39,139 bases of DNA from Aeromonas rivuli (lineage in GTDB: Bacteria; Pseudomonadota; Gammaproteobacteria; Enterobacterales; Aeromonadaceae). The stretch is taken from assembly GCF_000820045.1 (NCBI RefSeq), contig NZ_CDBJ01000087.1, positions 1-39,139 of the forward strand. Reading direction: 5' to 3'. Positions 25,590 through 35,550 of this stretch are shown here, one piece after another (position 1 is the first letter of the stretch; every line of letters starts with the position of its first letter). The notes beneath the pieces were generated by a model. That model saw only the letters and a program-made list of their open reading frames with translations. It was not told the DNA's origin and did no database searches. The position numbers were made by a program, and so were the translations under genes.

Positions 25590-26879
25590 ATGAGCAAAAC
25601 ACACTTAACGACCGATAAATTCGCCCAAATGGGCCTCGAACCCGAAGTTCTGGCTGGTCTGGAATCAAAGGGATTTCACTATTGCACCCCCATCCAGGCA
25701 CTGTCTCTGCCCTTGCTGGTCGAAGGTCATGACCTCGCTGGCCAGGCCCAGACGGGTACAGGCAAGACCCTTGCCTTCCTGGCTGCAACCTTCAACTATT
25801 TGTTGACCCATCCGCTGACCAAGCCGCGCCTGGTCAACCAGCCTCGCGCCATTATAATGGCACCGACCCGTGAGCTGGCGGTGCAGATCTACAACGATGC
25901 CGAGAGCATGTCTGCCTCGACCGGGCTCAAGCTCGGCCTCGCCTATGGTGGCGAGGGTTACGACAAGCAGTTGGCCGTGCTGGAACAGGGGGTCGACATC
26001 CTGATCGGCACCACCGGCCGTATCATCGACTACTTCAAGTCCAAGGTGATCGATCTGGGCTGCATCCAGGTTGTGGTGCTGGACGAAGCGGATCGCATGT
26101 TCGATCTGGGCTTCATCAAAGACATCCGCTTCCTGTTCCGCCGCATGCCAGAGGCCACCGAGCGTCTGAACATGCTGTTCTCCGCGACCCTCTCCCTGCG
26201 GGTGCAGGAGCTGGCCTACGAACACATGAACCACCCGGAACATGTGCAAGTCGAGCCGGAGCAGATGACGGGCGTGCGCATCAAGGAGGAGCTGTTCTAC
26301 CCCTCCAACGAAGACAAGATGCTGTTGCTGCTCTCCCTGATGGAAGAGGAGTGGCCGGATAAAGCCATCGTCTTCGCCAACACCAAACATGTCTGTGAAG
26401 ACGTGCAAGCCTGGCTGGAAAACGACGGCCATCGCGCTGGTCTGCTGACCGGCGACGTGCCGCAGAAGAAGCGGATGAAGATCCTGGAAGATTTCACTCA
26501 GGGCAAGCTCGACATCCTGGTCGCCACCGACGTGGCCGCCCGTGGTCTGCACATCCCGGACGTGACCCACGTCTTCAACTACGACCTGCCCGACGATGCC
26601 GAAGATTACGTGCACCGCATCGGTCGTACCGGCCGCGCCGGCAAGAGCGGTCACTCCATCAGCCTGGCCTGTGAAGACTATGCCTTCAACCTGCCGGCCA
26701 TCGAGGAGTACATCCACCATGCCATCCCGGTCAGCAAATACGACCGCGATGCGCTGCTGGATGATGCAACCGCACCGAAACGGATCCACCGCAACCGCCA
26801 ACCGGTGAACCGCAACTCGCGGGATCGCCAGGGTGGTGGCAACAGCAACAACCGCCGTCGCCCGCCTCGCAAGAACTAA
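25590..26879 (+). CDS. rhlB: ATP-dependent RNA helicase RhlB (DEAD box)
   Basis: Unwinds structured RNA and, in E. coli, works in the RNA degradosome with RNase E and PNPase. The 429-residue protein has all helicase motifs: Q motif ([13 protein letters not shown]), [69 protein letters not shown] and [10 protein letters not shown]. The basic, Asn/Arg-rich tail ([20 protein letters not shown]) resembles the E. coli RhlB end, which binds RNA. gppA starts 11 bp later, so the two are one transcript. Divergent from trxA over 114 bp. Confidence 0.96.
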   Translation: MSKTHLTTDKFAQMGLEPEVLAGLESKGFHYCTPIQALSLPLLVEGHDLAGQAQTGTGKTLAFLAATFNYLLTHPLTKPRLVNQPRAIIMAPTRELAVQIYNDAESMSASTGLKLGLAYGGEGYDKQLAVLEQGVDILIGTTGRIIDYFKSKVIDLGCIQVVVLDEADRMFDLGFIKDIRFLFRRMPEATERLNMLFSATLSLRVQELAYEHMNHPEHVQVEPEQMTGVRIKEELFYPSNEDKMLLLLSLMEEEWPDKAIVFANTKHVCEDVQAWLENDGHRAGLLTGDVPQKKRMKILEDFTQGKLDILVATDVAARGLHIPDVTHVFNYDLPDDAEDYVHRIGRTGRAGKSGHSISLACEDYAFNLPAIEEYIHHAIPVSKYDRDALLDDATAPKRIHRNRQPVNRNSRDRQGGGNSNNRRRPPRKN

Positions 26880-26890
26880 GGGCAGCCAAG

Positions 26891-28381
26891 TTGCACAACT
26901 CGCCGCTCTATGCTGCCATCGACCTCGGCTCCAACAGCTTCCATATGCTGGTGGTGCGCGAGGTCGCTGGCGCTTTGCGTACCGTCACCAAGGTCAAGCG
27001 CAAGGTGCGCCTCGCCGCCGGTCTCGATCAGGAATTTCGCTTAAGCCAGGCTGCCATGGCCAGAGGTTGGGACTGCCTGCGCCTGTTTGCCGAACAGTTG
27101 CAGGACATTCCCGCCGATAACATCCGGGTGGTAGGCACGGCGACCCTGCGTCTGGCAACCAACGTCGATGAGTTCCTGAGCGAGGCCGAACGTGTCCTCA
27201 ATCACAACATCGAGGTCATCTCCGGCGAGGAGGAGGCGAAAACCATCTACGAAGGGGTCTCCTGGACCTCCGCCGGGGAAGGCAATCGCCTGGTGATCGA
27301 CATCGGCGGCGCCAGCACGGAGCTGGTGATCGGCGAGCACAGCGAAGCCAAGCTGCTCAACAGCCTGCACATGGGCTGTGTCACCTGGCTCAACAATCAC
27401 TTCGGTGATGGCGAGCTGAGCGAAGCCCGCTTCAACCAGGCCATCGCCGCCGCCAAGGCCGTGCTGACACCGGTCGCTGAGGATTACCGCGCCCTGGGTT
27501 GGCGCACCTGTGTCGGCGCCTCGGGCACCGTCCAGGCGCTGCAAGAGATCATGCTGGCCCAAGGCAAGAGCGAGCGGGTTACCCTGCCCAAGCTGCAGGA
27601 GCTGATGGGTCAAACCATCGCCTGCGGCAGGCTGGATCGACTGCAGCTTGAGGGGCTGGCGGCCGAGCGGCTGACCGTGTTCCCCTCGGGTCTCGCCATC
27701 CTGATCGCCATCTTCGAGGTGCTCGGCATCGAGAGCATGACCCTCGCAGGCGGGGCCTTGCGGGAGGGACTCATCTACGGGCTGCTCGGCAACAATCATG
27801 ACTGTGATGCCAGGGATCGCACCGCAGACAGCCTGATCAACCGCAACCAACTCGACAGGGAACACGCCGAGCGCGTCAGGGATACGGCGGTCGAGGCCTT
27901 CAACCAGCTGCAACCGGCCTGGCGTCTCTCCAAGCGTTACGGTCGCCCCATCTTGCGCTACGCCGCCCTGCTGCACGAAATAGGCCTGTGCATCGAGTAC
28001 AAGAAGGCCCCTCAGCATGCGGCCTACATCATCGACAACATCGATATGCCGGGCTTCACCCCTGCCCAGAAAAAACTGCTGTCCGCCCTGCTGTTCAACC
28101 AGCGGGACGAATTCAAGTTGGACACCCTGGAGAAGCAGGGGGCCGTCACCGGTCGCCAGGCGATCCGCCTTGCCCGCATCCTGCGCATTTCGCTGATCCT
28201 CTGCATGCGCCGCACTCAAGGCACTGTGCCCCAGTTTACCCTGACCGCGGACGAAGATGCCCTCACCCTCAGTCTGCCCAAGGGCTGGCTGGATGAACAC
28301 TACCTGCGTGCCAGCGAGCTGCGCCTCGAGGTCGAGCGCCAGCAGAAGCTCGGCTGGCCGACCCAGCTACTGGAAGCCTGA
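26891..28381 (+). CDS. gppA: Guanosine-5'-triphosphate,3'-diphosphate pyrophosphatase GppA
   Basis: Converts pppGpp to ppGpp and can act as an exopolyphosphatase. 496 residues (E. coli GppA 494). The actin-like ATPase blocks are present: YAAIDLGSNSFHMLVVREVA, GTATLRLATN, VISGEEEAKTIYEGV, VIDIGGASTELVIG, GASGTVQALQEI and AGGALREGLIYGLL. The C-terminal HD-like domain includes LLHEIGLCIEYKKAPQHAAY. The start codon appears to be TTG (26891), since no ATG precedes the essential DLGSN block; AGGGCAG lies shortly before it. This may keep translation low. Fits the E. coli order rhlB-gppA. Confidence 0.95.
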   Translation: MHNSPLYAAIDLGSNSFHMLVVREVAGALRTVTKVKRKVRLAAGLDQEFRLSQAAMARGWDCLRLFAEQLQDIPADNIRVVGTATLRLATNVDEFLSEAERVLNHNIEVISGEEEAKTIYEGVSWTSAGEGNRLVIDIGGASTELVIGEHSEAKLLNSLHMGCVTWLNNHFGDGELSEARFNQAIAAAKAVLTPVAEDYRALGWRTCVGASGTVQALQEIMLAQGKSERVTLPKLQELMGQTIACGRLDRLQLEGLAAERLTVFPSGLAILIAIFEVLGIESMTLAGGALREGLIYGLLGNNHDCDARDRTADSLINRNQLDREHAERVRDTAVEAFNQLQPAWRLSKRYGRPILRYAALLHEIGLCIEYKKAPQHAAYIIDNIDMPGFTPAQKKLLSALLFNQRDEFKLDTLEKQGAVTGRQAIRLARILRISLILCMRRTQGTVPQFTLTADEDALTLSLPKGWLDEHYLRASELRLEVERQQKLGWPTQLLEA

Positions 28382-28584
28382 ACAGGCGCCCTGTGCGCTT
28401 GAACAGGCAATCCCCCTTCCGGCTCCGACAATCTCTTTCGCAAGCAAGCCAAGCCTCATACAAGACTGGTTGTTGATTTCATTGGCTTGCACGATGTTTG
28501 AGTCCTTGGCAGCTCAATCACACCAAGGCTCACCTTCGCCAACTCGGCTAGAGTGGAATTGTCTACCTAACCGGAATGGAAACC

Positions 28585-29562
28585 ATGAAACACTTACCCC
28601 TGATAGGGCTGACCGCTTTATTGACTGCCTGCGGCGGCGGTGGTGATGACGACAACAATGACCAGAATGCCCAGATGTCATTGGCCTTCTCCGATGCGCC
28701 TGTGGATTCTGTCAGCAAGGTCTGTATTGCCGTCTCCAACATCAGCATACATCCCGTCACGGGCGCAGAGCAGGGCTGGACCACAGCCAGCTTCCTGACC
28801 TCGGCCCAGGATGACGGTTGCACGCCAACCGGAGAGAACATTCCCCTCGACAGCTCAGGCCATCCTCTGTTTATCTACATAGATCTGTTGCAATACCCAG
28901 GCTCGACCAGCCGCCCCTTGTTGGCTAGCCAAGATGTGATTCCCGGTGACTACAGCCAGATGAGGCTACGCGTACTGGATGGTCGGGAGGTCAGTAACCA
29001 GTTTCTGGACGGAACCCCTTACTCTTATGTCAAGCAGGATGATGGGCTGATCAAACCGCTGGAAGTACCCAGTAGTGAGCTCAAGCTGGATGCCTTCACC
29101 ATCACCGCCAATGGCCTCACTGCCTTTACCACGGAGTTCGATCTGCGCCACGCCATGGTGCTGCCGGGTCATGAGCAGTACTACAAGCTAAAACCCAGAG
29201 GGGTACGTCTGGTGGACAACACCCAAGTCGCGACCGTCAAGGGAGAGGTGGCAGGCAGTACCTGCGGGGGTCAGCTGACCGACAAGGCCTTCGTCTATCT
29301 CTATCAACCCAGGATTGATGACAATTACCCGGATATGGCCGATAGCGACAACGGCTTCTACGCCAGCGCCCCCGTGCTGCCATCGACCGATGGCGGCTAT
29401 GGTTATGAACTGGGATTTGTGGCGCTGGGGAGTTACGATCTGGCGCTGGTGTGCAATGGTGACGAGGATGATCCGGAGCTTGCCGGTGATCCCTTGGTAC
29501 TGGAACAGGTGCTGAAAGGCCAGGCCGTGACAGCCTCAACCACCAGTATCAACTTCCCATAA
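28585..29562 (+). CDS. DUF4382-type lipoprotein
   Basis: A 325-residue lipoprotein: the signal MKHLPLIGLTALLTAC ends in lipobox LTAC with C16 lipidated, followed by a flexible GGGGDDDNNDQN linker. The domain MSLAFSDAPVDSVSKVCIAV, with VSNISIHPV, a later GDYSQMRLRVL and FDLRHAMVLP, looks like DUF4382, a beta-sandwich of unknown function in bacterial surface lipoproteins. ATG 28585 is preferred over 28576 by the signal peptide. The C-terminal ~100 residues (GEVAGSTCGGQLTDKAFVYL on) look like a second, carboxypeptidase-regulatory-like beta domain. A Rof-family gene begins 27 bp later and may be cotranscribed. No catalytic residues are seen. Confidence 0.8.
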   Translation: MKHLPLIGLTALLTACGGGGDDDNNDQNAQMSLAFSDAPVDSVSKVCIAVSNISIHPVTGAEQGWTTASFLTSAQDDGCTPTGENIPLDSSGHPLFIYIDLLQYPGSTSRPLLASQDVIPGDYSQMRLRVLDGREVSNQFLDGTPYSYVKQDDGLIKPLEVPSSELKLDAFTITANGLTAFTTEFDLRHAMVLPGHEQYYKLKPRGVRLVDNTQVATVKGEVAGSTCGGQLTDKAFVYLYQPRIDDNYPDMADSDNGFYASAPVLPSTDGGYGYELGFVALGSYDLALVCNGDEDDPELAGDPLVLEQVLKGQAVTASTTSINFP

Positions 29563-29589
29563 GGGCGCTAGCCTCAGGAGCGGCAATTT

Positions 29590-29850
29590 ATGATGACGGA
29601 TTATCAGCCCATCAGCTGTGACCTCTACGACTGGCTCGAAATTGCCGCACGCTGGCAACTGCCACTGACCCTCACCACCCGGGATAACCGCTGCTGGCAG
29701 GACAAGATTGAAACCATTCAGGCTCGGGATGGGGTTGAGTTTCTGTTGCTGGCAAGTGGCGAATGGCTCAGCCTGGCTGAGCTGATCAGCCTCGATCTGA
29801 CGTGGCAGGGAGAGCCGCGCCATATCCATTTCAAGGCCCAGCCCGACTGA
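29590..29850 (+). CDS. rof: Rho-binding antiterminator, Rof/YaeO family
   Basis: An 86-residue cytoplasmic protein matching E. coli Rof (YaeO) in the diagnostic N-terminus: YQPISCDLYDWLEIAARWQL against YQPINCDDYDNLELACQHHL in E. coli, followed by PLTLTTRDN and a small Sm-like beta-barrel (DGVEFLLLASGEWLSLAEL). Rof binds the primary RNA site of Rho and blocks termination. AGGAG at 29576-29580 serves ATG 29590 (or 29593). It follows the DUF4382 lipoprotein gene by 27 bp and ends before a strong hairpin. Family call is by sequence comparison from memory; the function is inferred. Confidence 0.82.
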   Translation: MMTDYQPISCDLYDWLEIAARWQLPLTLTTRDNRCWQDKIETIQARDGVEFLLLASGEWLSLAELISLDLTWQGEPRHIHFKAQPD

Positions 29851-29875
29851 TGCGGGACAAGCCTGCGGCGAACGA

Positions 29876-29909
29876 AGAGAGGGCCAGCGATTGCTGGCCC
29901 TCTCTCTTT
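29876..29909 (+). terminator. Terminator after the rof-type gene
   Basis: A perfect 13-bp stem (29876-29888 with 29893-29905), loop GATT, followed by the short CTTT. The T-run is weak but the stem is strong; it lies between convergent rof and rsmJ. Confidence 0.7.
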
Positions 29910-29937
29910 GTCACTGGGGTAGTCGGGATGGACCCGC

Positions 29938-30708
29938 TTAGTCGGCGACGACCTGGGTCAGCGCCGCCATCACATAGACATCGAAGCGGTTGTTCTTGGT
30001 CTCGATCGCCATGCTGGGTTTGTTCTCATCGAGCCAGCCCGCATAGGATGGCCGCTTCACCACCACCCGTCGCTGCGCCATCTTGAGCGCCGCCGGCAAC
30101 AGGGCATCCGCATCGAGATCCGCCCCCACCAGGGACTGGAATACCCGCATCTCCTTCTTCACCAGCGCCGACTTTTGCTTGTGGGGGAACATGGGATCGA
30201 GGTAGACCACCTCGGGTCGCTCGGACAGGGCCAGCAACTGCTCGGCAGCGGGCCCCTGGATCAGCTGCATCCGCTCGCTCACCCAGGCTCCGATATAGGG
30301 ATCTTGCGCCGCCCGCACCAGACCATCTGCCAGCAAGGCCGCCACCACAGGGCTGCGCTCTATCATGGTCACCTTGCAGCCGAGTGAGGCGAGCACGAAG
30401 GCATCGCGTCCCAGGCCCGCGGTCGCATCGACCACGGTCGGATTGGCCCCGGCCTTGAGGCCAACCGCCTTGGCGATGGATTGACCCCGGCCACCACCAA
30501 ACTTGCGTCTGTGGGCCACGGCGCCCTCCACGAAATCGACAAAGACGGCCCCCAGCTTCTCTTCATCCAGCTTGCGCAGCTCCAGTCTGGTCTCGGTGAG
30601 GACCAGGGCGAAGGGAGCGGCAAAGCTGACCCCGGCCAGCCGTTGATGCAGGTCATGGAGCTCGCCAGCGCGGGCAGGGGCTTCACAGGAAACCAGGATA
30701 GGATACAT
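29938..30708 (-). CDS. rsmJ: 16S rRNA (guanine1516-N2)-methyltransferase RsmJ
   Basis: S-adenosylmethionine-dependent methylation of G1516 in 16S rRNA. From ATG 30708 the protein has 256 residues (E. coli 250). Matching blocks include [40 protein letters not shown] (SAM-binding), [20 protein letters not shown] and [18 protein letters not shown]. Three further in-frame ATGs upstream (30720, 30732, 30741) cannot be excluded, as none has a good ribosome-binding site. In E. coli rsmJ directly follows prlC; here a GGDEF-EAL gene lies between them. Confidence 0.93.
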   Translation of the reverse strand: MYPILVSCEAPARAGELHDLHQRLAGVSFAAPFALVLTETRLELRKLDEEKLGAVFVDFVEGAVAHRRKFGGGRGQSIAKAVGLKAGANPTVVDATAGLGRDAFVLASLGCKVTMIERSPVVAALLADGLVRAAQDPYIGAWVSERMQLIQGPAAEQLLALSERPEVVYLDPMFPHKQKSALVKKEMRVFQSLVGADLDADALLPAALKMAQRRVVVKRPSYAGWLDENKPSMAIETKNNRFDVYVMAALTQVVAD

Positions 30709-30759
30709 GGGGGCACTCATGGCAGCGGACATGGCGGCCATGATAGCAGAAGCGGCAAC

Positions 30760-33321
30760 TCAGCTCACGATGGGCAGGCTCATGCCGTTCCGATTCAGTT
30801 CCAGATAGTTGACCAGATCATCGAAGGCCAGCGGCCTGCTGAGCAGGTAGCCCTGGGTAAAGGCGCAGCCCTTGTGGCAGAGGAAGTTGAGCTGCTCCCG
30901 GGTCTCCACCCCCTCGATCACCACCTGCATGCCGAGGTTGTGCACTATGTTGATGATGCCATCGAGCAGCATGCTGTCCTGTTCGTTGAAGGGGATGTGG
31001 CGCACGAAGCTGCGGTCTATCTTGACCAGATCCACCGGGAAAGTGCGCAGATAGGTGAGTGCCGAATAACCGGTGCCGAAGTCGTCGATGGCCAGCTTGC
31101 AGCCAGCCTGGCGCAGGGCCTCGATGCGGATCCTGTGCTGATCGCTGCTCTCCATCAACAGCGATTCGGTGATCTCGATGATGATGTCGCTCGGGCTCAG
31201 CTGGAAGTGCTCAATCACCCTCAACCATTCGGAGGCCTGGGGATCTATGGTCTGGAACTCCAGGGTGGAGCGATTGATGGACATCTGCAACTCGGGGAAA
31301 CCCGAGCCCTGCAGGCGAGCCAGATCGCGGCAGGATTGCCACAACACCAGGGCTCCCAGGCTCTGGATCAGGCCAGCTTCCTCTGCCAGGGGAATGAAGT
31401 CAGCCGGTGATACCTGGCCCCACTGCGGGTGATACCAGCGCACCAGGGCCTCCAGCTTGGCCACCCGCCCGCTGCGATTGTCCCAGATCGGCTGATACGC
31501 CATGGTCAGCTGCTCTTGCTTGATGGCCTCCGCCAGATCCTGCTGCATCTGGTGGCGCTGGCGCACCTCTTCACGCATGGCGGCGCAGTAGCTGTCGAGG
31601 GGCCGCCCCTTACGTTTGGCAGCAAACAGCGCCTGCTCGGCATTGCGCAGCAACTCATCGCTCTCGCTACCATCGCTCGGGCAGAGGGTGACACCTATGG
31701 TCGCCGTCACATAGAGCTGCTGATTGGCCAGCATGAACGGACGGGCGAAGCTGCCCTGCACCTGTTTGGCAAACACCTCGGCCTGGCGGCGACTGACGAT
31801 GCCTGGCACCAGGAAGGCGAACTCGTCACCGCCGATGCGGGCCACCAGATCCTCGGTGCGTACCCGACTCACCAGTCGATCGGAGACCTCCCGCAGCAGG
31901 GCGTCCCCCACATGGTGATCCATGCTGTTGTTGACCGCCTTGAAGTTGTTGAGATCCAGCACCATGAGCGCGAAGCGCTCGCCCCGCTCACAGAAGCGGG
32001 TCAGGCTGCGGCCAAACAGCCAGCGGTTCGGCAGGCCGGTGAGGTTGTCGTAGTTGGCCTGGGTCGCAATCTTCTGTTCGGCAAGCTTGGTTTGGGAAAT
32101 ATCGCTGGAGATGGCGATATATTGGGTGATCTTGCCCCCTTCGCGCAGGGCGCTGATCATCAGCTGCTGGGGGTAGAGCTTGCCATTCTTGCGCTTGTTC
32201 CACACCTCGCCACGCCAGATACCGACCCGGGACAGGGTATGGTACATGTCGGCATAGAAAGCCTCATCATGGAGCCCTGACTTGAGCAGGCTGGGGCGCT
32301 GACCACAAGCCTCCTCACTGCAATAGCCGGTGATCCGCTCGAAGGCCGGGTTGACCGAGATGATGCGACTCTCGGCATCGCACACCAGTATGGCTTCGGA
32401 GAGATTGTCATAGACCCGGTGGGAGAGTTTGAGCTGCTCGGCATGACGGCGGGCGTCATCTATGTTCTCCAGCAGCAGCATCAGGTGTTCCGGCTCCTGG
32501 CGATCATTGCGTACCAGGGTCAGGGTGACCCGTCCCCAGAGGTCATGGCCCTCCTTGTGGCGGTAGCGCTTCTCCAGGGTGACGGCACTGCGCTCCCCAC
32601 GCACCAGCTCCCCATAGCTCGCCAGGCTGCGCAGCCAATCCTCCGGGTGGTGGAGCTCGGCGGCCGTTCTGTGCAGCAACTCCTCCTCGCGATAACCCAA
32701 GATGTTGGCGATGGCCGGATTCGCCCACAGGAGCCGCCCCTGCAGATCCAGCTTGCCGATACCGACCGGGGCATGTGCCAGCATGGCATCCATGGCGGGG
32801 GAAGGAAGGAGAGAGGGGCTCGGGGTCTGAGGCAGGCCGAGAGCCAGCTCGCGGCCAGCCAGGGGGGCCAGCAGGCGCAGCACACTCATCACCCTGTCCA
32901 TGCACTCCTGGCCCTGATGGAACCAGAGGCTGCAGAGGCCTATGGTCTCGCCATGGGCATTCTTGAGGGCGATGCCGGCATAGCCGCGCACCTCATCATG
33001 GGTCATGAAGATGGTGGCGAGGGGAAACAGCTGGGGCAAGCGATCGCTGAACCAGGCTTCACCTTGTTGCAGCACTATCTCTCCGGGCGTAGCGGCGATG
33101 GGGAACACTTCCCCCCTCATGCCCAGGGTGGCCGGATAGGCGGCATGGATCTCGAACCCCAGACCGCTGCTATCTCGCCCCGCGATCAATACAACGTCTG
33201 CCTGTACCGCCGCCGCGAGTTCAGTCACGAAGCTGTCAAAATACCCCAGCCCACTGCTGTGAGACAGGTTTGACATGATCCGGTAGACAGATGTGAGTGC
33301 TCGCCTCATGGCAAGATGCAT
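30760..33321 (-). CDS. GAF-PAS-PAS-GGDEF-EAL cyclic-di-GMP protein
   Basis: An 853-residue signalling protein with no obvious membrane segment. A GAF-like sensor (~20-165) is followed by two PAS domains (~175-300 and ~305-430), GGDEF (~435-600) and EAL (~605-845). The cyclase motif GGDEF is intact (497-501) and an inhibitory I-site RTED is at 488-491, exactly five residues before it. The phosphodiesterase motif EAL (624-626) and the later catalytic blocks SINRSTLEF, EITESLLM, DDFGTGYSAL, VKIDRSFV and EGVET are all present. Both activities are therefore possible; which one dominates cannot be told. AAAGGAG precedes ATG 33321. It is set between prlC and rsmJ, with a terminator between it and prlC. 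Confidence 0.93.
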   Translation of the reverse strand: MHLAMRRALTSVYRIMSNLSHSSGLGYFDSFVTELAAAVQADVVLIAGRDSSGLGFEIHAAYPATLGMRGEVFPIAATPGEIVLQQGEAWFSDRLPQLFPLATIFMTHDEVRGYAGIALKNAHGETIGLCSLWFHQGQECMDRVMSVLRLLAPLAGRELALGLPQTPSPSLLPSPAMDAMLAHAPVGIGKLDLQGRLLWANPAIANILGYREEELLHRTAAELHHPEDWLRSLASYGELVRGERSAVTLEKRYRHKEGHDLWGRVTLTLVRNDRQEPEHLMLLLENIDDARRHAEQLKLSHRVYDNLSEAILVCDAESRIISVNPAFERITGYCSEEACGQRPSLLKSGLHDEAFYADMYHTLSRVGIWRGEVWNKRKNGKLYPQQLMISALREGGKITQYIAISSDISQTKLAEQKIATQANYDNLTGLPNRWLFGRSLTRFCERGERFALMVLDLNNFKAVNNSMDHHVGDALLREVSDRLVSRVRTEDLVARIGGDEFAFLVPGIVSRRQAEVFAKQVQGSFARPFMLANQQLYVTATIGVTLCPSDGSESDELLRNAEQALFAAKRKGRPLDSYCAAMREEVRQRHQMQQDLAEAIKQEQLTMAYQPIWDNRSGRVAKLEALVRWYHPQWGQVSPADFIPLAEEAGLIQSLGALVLWQSCRDLARLQGSGFPELQMSINRSTLEFQTIDPQASEWLRVIEHFQLSPSDIIIEITESLLMESSDQHRIRIEALRQAGCKLAIDDFGTGYSALTYLRTFPVDLVKIDRSFVRHIPFNEQDSMLLDGIINIVHNLGMQVVIEGVETREQLNFLCHKGCAFTQGYLLSRPLAFDDLVNYLELNRNGMSLPIVS

Positions 33322-33407
33322 TCTCTCCTTTAAGTACGAAGGGCGACTCTACTCAAGAGCGCAGGTCAGTGCAAATCGGGTCATCGCAAGGCATTCAAAT
33401 TACGTTA

Positions 33408-33432
33408 AAAAAGGGACCAAAGGTCCCTTTTT
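33408..33432. terminator. Terminator of prlC
   Basis: A perfect 11-bp stem (33408-33418 with 33422-33432), loop AAA, with A/T runs on both sides. It lies 11 bp after the prlC stop on the minus strand and isolates prlC from the GGDEF-EAL gene. Confidence 0.9.
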
Positions 33433-33442
33433 ATTACGAAAA

Positions 33443-35485
33443 TCAGGCTGCGATCCCGCTATGGCGTAAAAGTGCATCCACTTGAGGCTCTCTCCCCCGG
33501 AAGGCACGGAACAATTCCATCGGCTCCTTGGACCCTCCCTTCTCCAGAATATGAGTCAGGAACGCCTGGCCCGTCTGGGGGTTGAAGATCCCCTCCTCCT
33601 CGAAACGGGAGAAGGCATCCGCCGACAGCACCTCGGCCCACTTGTAGCTGTAATAGCCAGCCCCGTAACCACCGGCGAAGATGTGGGAGAAGCTGTGCTG
33701 GAAGCGGTTGAAGGCGGGAGGCGTCAGCACGGCGACCTGGCTGCGCACCTCGGCCAGCAACGCCGGGATCTGATCCGGCTTGGCCGGATCAAACTCCTGG
33801 TGCAGACGGAAGTCGAACAGGGCAAATTCCAGCTGGCGCAGCATCTGCATCGCCGCCTGGAAGTTGCGGGCCGTCAGCATCTTGACCAGCAGATCCTCGG
33901 GCAGAGGGTCCCCCGTCTCATGGTGGCTGGAGATGAAGGACAGCGCCTCGGACTCCCAGCACCAGTTTTCGAGGAACTGGCTGGGCAGCTCGACCGCATC
34001 CCAGGCCACACCGTTGATGCCCGCCACCCCGGCCACATCTATCTGGGTCAGCATATGGTGTATGCCGTGGCCAAACTCGTGGAACAGGGTAACCACTTCG
34101 TTGTGGGTGAAGAGTGCCGGCTTGCCGTCGACCGGGCCATTGAAGTTGCAGGTCAGGTAGGCCACCGGGTTTTGCAGTGAGCCATCCTGACGATAACGAC
34201 GACCCAGGCAGACATCCATCCAGGCCCCGCCCTGCTTGTGTTCCCGGGCATAGAGATCCAGATAGAAGCTGCCACGCAGCTCGTCTTCACTGTCGAAAAT
34301 ATCGAAGAAGCGCACATCCGGATGCCAGGTCTCGATGCCGTAACGCTCGCGCACCTTCATGCCAAAGACCCGGCGTACCACCTCGAACAGGCCATGGACG
34401 ACCTTGCCCGCCGGGAAATAGGGGCGCAACTGTTCATCCGAGATGGAGAACTTGTGCTGCTTGAGCTTCTCGGCGTAATAAGCGAGATCCCAGGCTGATA
34501 GCTCACTCTGGCCATGATGCTCGGCGGCGAAGGCGCGGATTTCGTCGAGTTCGACCCGCCCCTGGGGCAGGGATTTCTCGGCCAAGTCGGTGAGGAAGCC
34601 CACCACCTGTTCCGGTTTGTCCGCCATCTTGGTGGCCAGGGACAACTCGGCGTAATTGGCAAAGCCGAGCAACTGAGCCAGCTCGCGGCGCAAGGAGAGC
34701 AGCTCGGTCATGATGGCGCTGTTGTCCCACTTGCCCGCATTTGGGCCCTGATCCGAGGCGCGGGTGCAGTAAGCCGCATACAGCTCTTCACGCAGCGCCC
34801 GGCTGTCGGCATACATCATCACCGGCAGGTAGGAGGGAATATCCAGGGTAAACAGCCAGCCCTGCTGCTGCCGCGCCGTAGCCAACTGTTTGGCGGCGGC
34901 CAGCACGCTCGCGGGCAAGCCAGCCAGTTCGGCCTCGTCGCTCACCAGCTTGCTCCAGCTCATGGTCGCATCCAGCACATTGTTGCTAAAGCGGGAGGCC
35001 AGCTCGGAGAGGCGCGCCTGGATCTCGCCGTAGCGCAGTTGCTGCTCGGCGGGCAGGCCGATGCCGGACAGACGAAAATCGCGCAGGGTGTTCTCTATCT
35101 CTTTGCGCTGGGCGGCGCCGAGCCGGGGAAAATCATCGCTCTGGGCCAGCTCGCAATAGGCCTGGTAGAGCCCCTCGTGTTGGCCGACATAGGTCTGGAA
35201 TTCGGATAACAGCGGCAGGCAGGCATCGTGGGCGGCACGCAGCGCCTCGCTGTTCATGACGGCGTTCAGGTGGCTGACGGGTGACCAGATGCGGGCCAGG
35301 CGATCGTTGACCTCCTCCAGAGGGGCGATCAGGCTGTCCCAGGTGTGGGATTCCGTCTGGGTCAGTACATCCTGGATCTTCTGTTTGCTATCAGATATCG
35401 CCTGCGCCACGGCAGGCTGGACATGCTCAGGCTGAATGCGGCTGAAAAGCGGCAAGGAGTCCATTGTCAGCAAAGGGTTATTCAT
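33443..35485 (-). CDS. prlC: Oligopeptidase A
   Basis: A cytoplasmic M3-family zinc metallopeptidase that degrades oligopeptides, including cleaved signal peptides. From ATG 35485 it is 680 residues, as in E. coli, and starts MNNPLLTMDSLPLFSRIQPE. Catalytic zinc motif HEFGHGIHHML is preceded by NEVVTLF, and matches include RASDQGPNAGKWDNSAIM, DVRFFDIFDSEDELRGSFYL, GGAWMDVC and SHIFAGGYGAGYYSYKWAEV. Upstream in-frame codons to 35716 are not family-like and are rejected. A sigma32-like promoter lies at 35551-35579, in line with the heat-shock control known for enteric OpdA/PrlC. Neighbours: divergent sensor kinase, then gor. Confidence 0.96.
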   Translation of the reverse strand: MNNPLLTMDSLPLFSRIQPEHVQPAVAQAISDSKQKIQDVLTQTESHTWDSLIAPLEEVNDRLARIWSPVSHLNAVMNSEALRAAHDACLPLLSEFQTYVGQHEGLYQAYCELAQSDDFPRLGAAQRKEIENTLRDFRLSGIGLPAEQQLRYGEIQARLSELASRFSNNVLDATMSWSKLVSDEAELAGLPASVLAAAKQLATARQQQGWLFTLDIPSYLPVMMYADSRALREELYAAYCTRASDQGPNAGKWDNSAIMTELLSLRRELAQLLGFANYAELSLATKMADKPEQVVGFLTDLAEKSLPQGRVELDEIRAFAAEHHGQSELSAWDLAYYAEKLKQHKFSISDEQLRPYFPAGKVVHGLFEVVRRVFGMKVRERYGIETWHPDVRFFDIFDSEDELRGSFYLDLYAREHKQGGAWMDVCLGRRYRQDGSLQNPVAYLTCNFNGPVDGKPALFTHNEVVTLFHEFGHGIHHMLTQIDVAGVAGINGVAWDAVELPSQFLENWCWESEALSFISSHHETGDPLPEDLLVKMLTARNFQAAMQMLRQLEFALFDFRLHQEFDPAKPDQIPALLAEVRSQVAVLTPPAFNRFQHSFSHIFAGGYGAGYYSYKWAEVLSADAFSRFEEEGIFNPQTGQAFLTHILEKGGSKEPMELFRAFRGREPQVDALLRHSGIAA

Positions 35486-35550
35486 CCTGTCGTACCTCAT
35501 CTCTAAGCCCCTGCTGTCCAGAAGCCTTATTATTTTGCTTGGACCATCTA

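Noticed and set aside
27041..28300. 419-codon minus-strand ORF opposite gppA
   Set aside because: gppA is a full-length match to its family; the opposite frame is a shadow.
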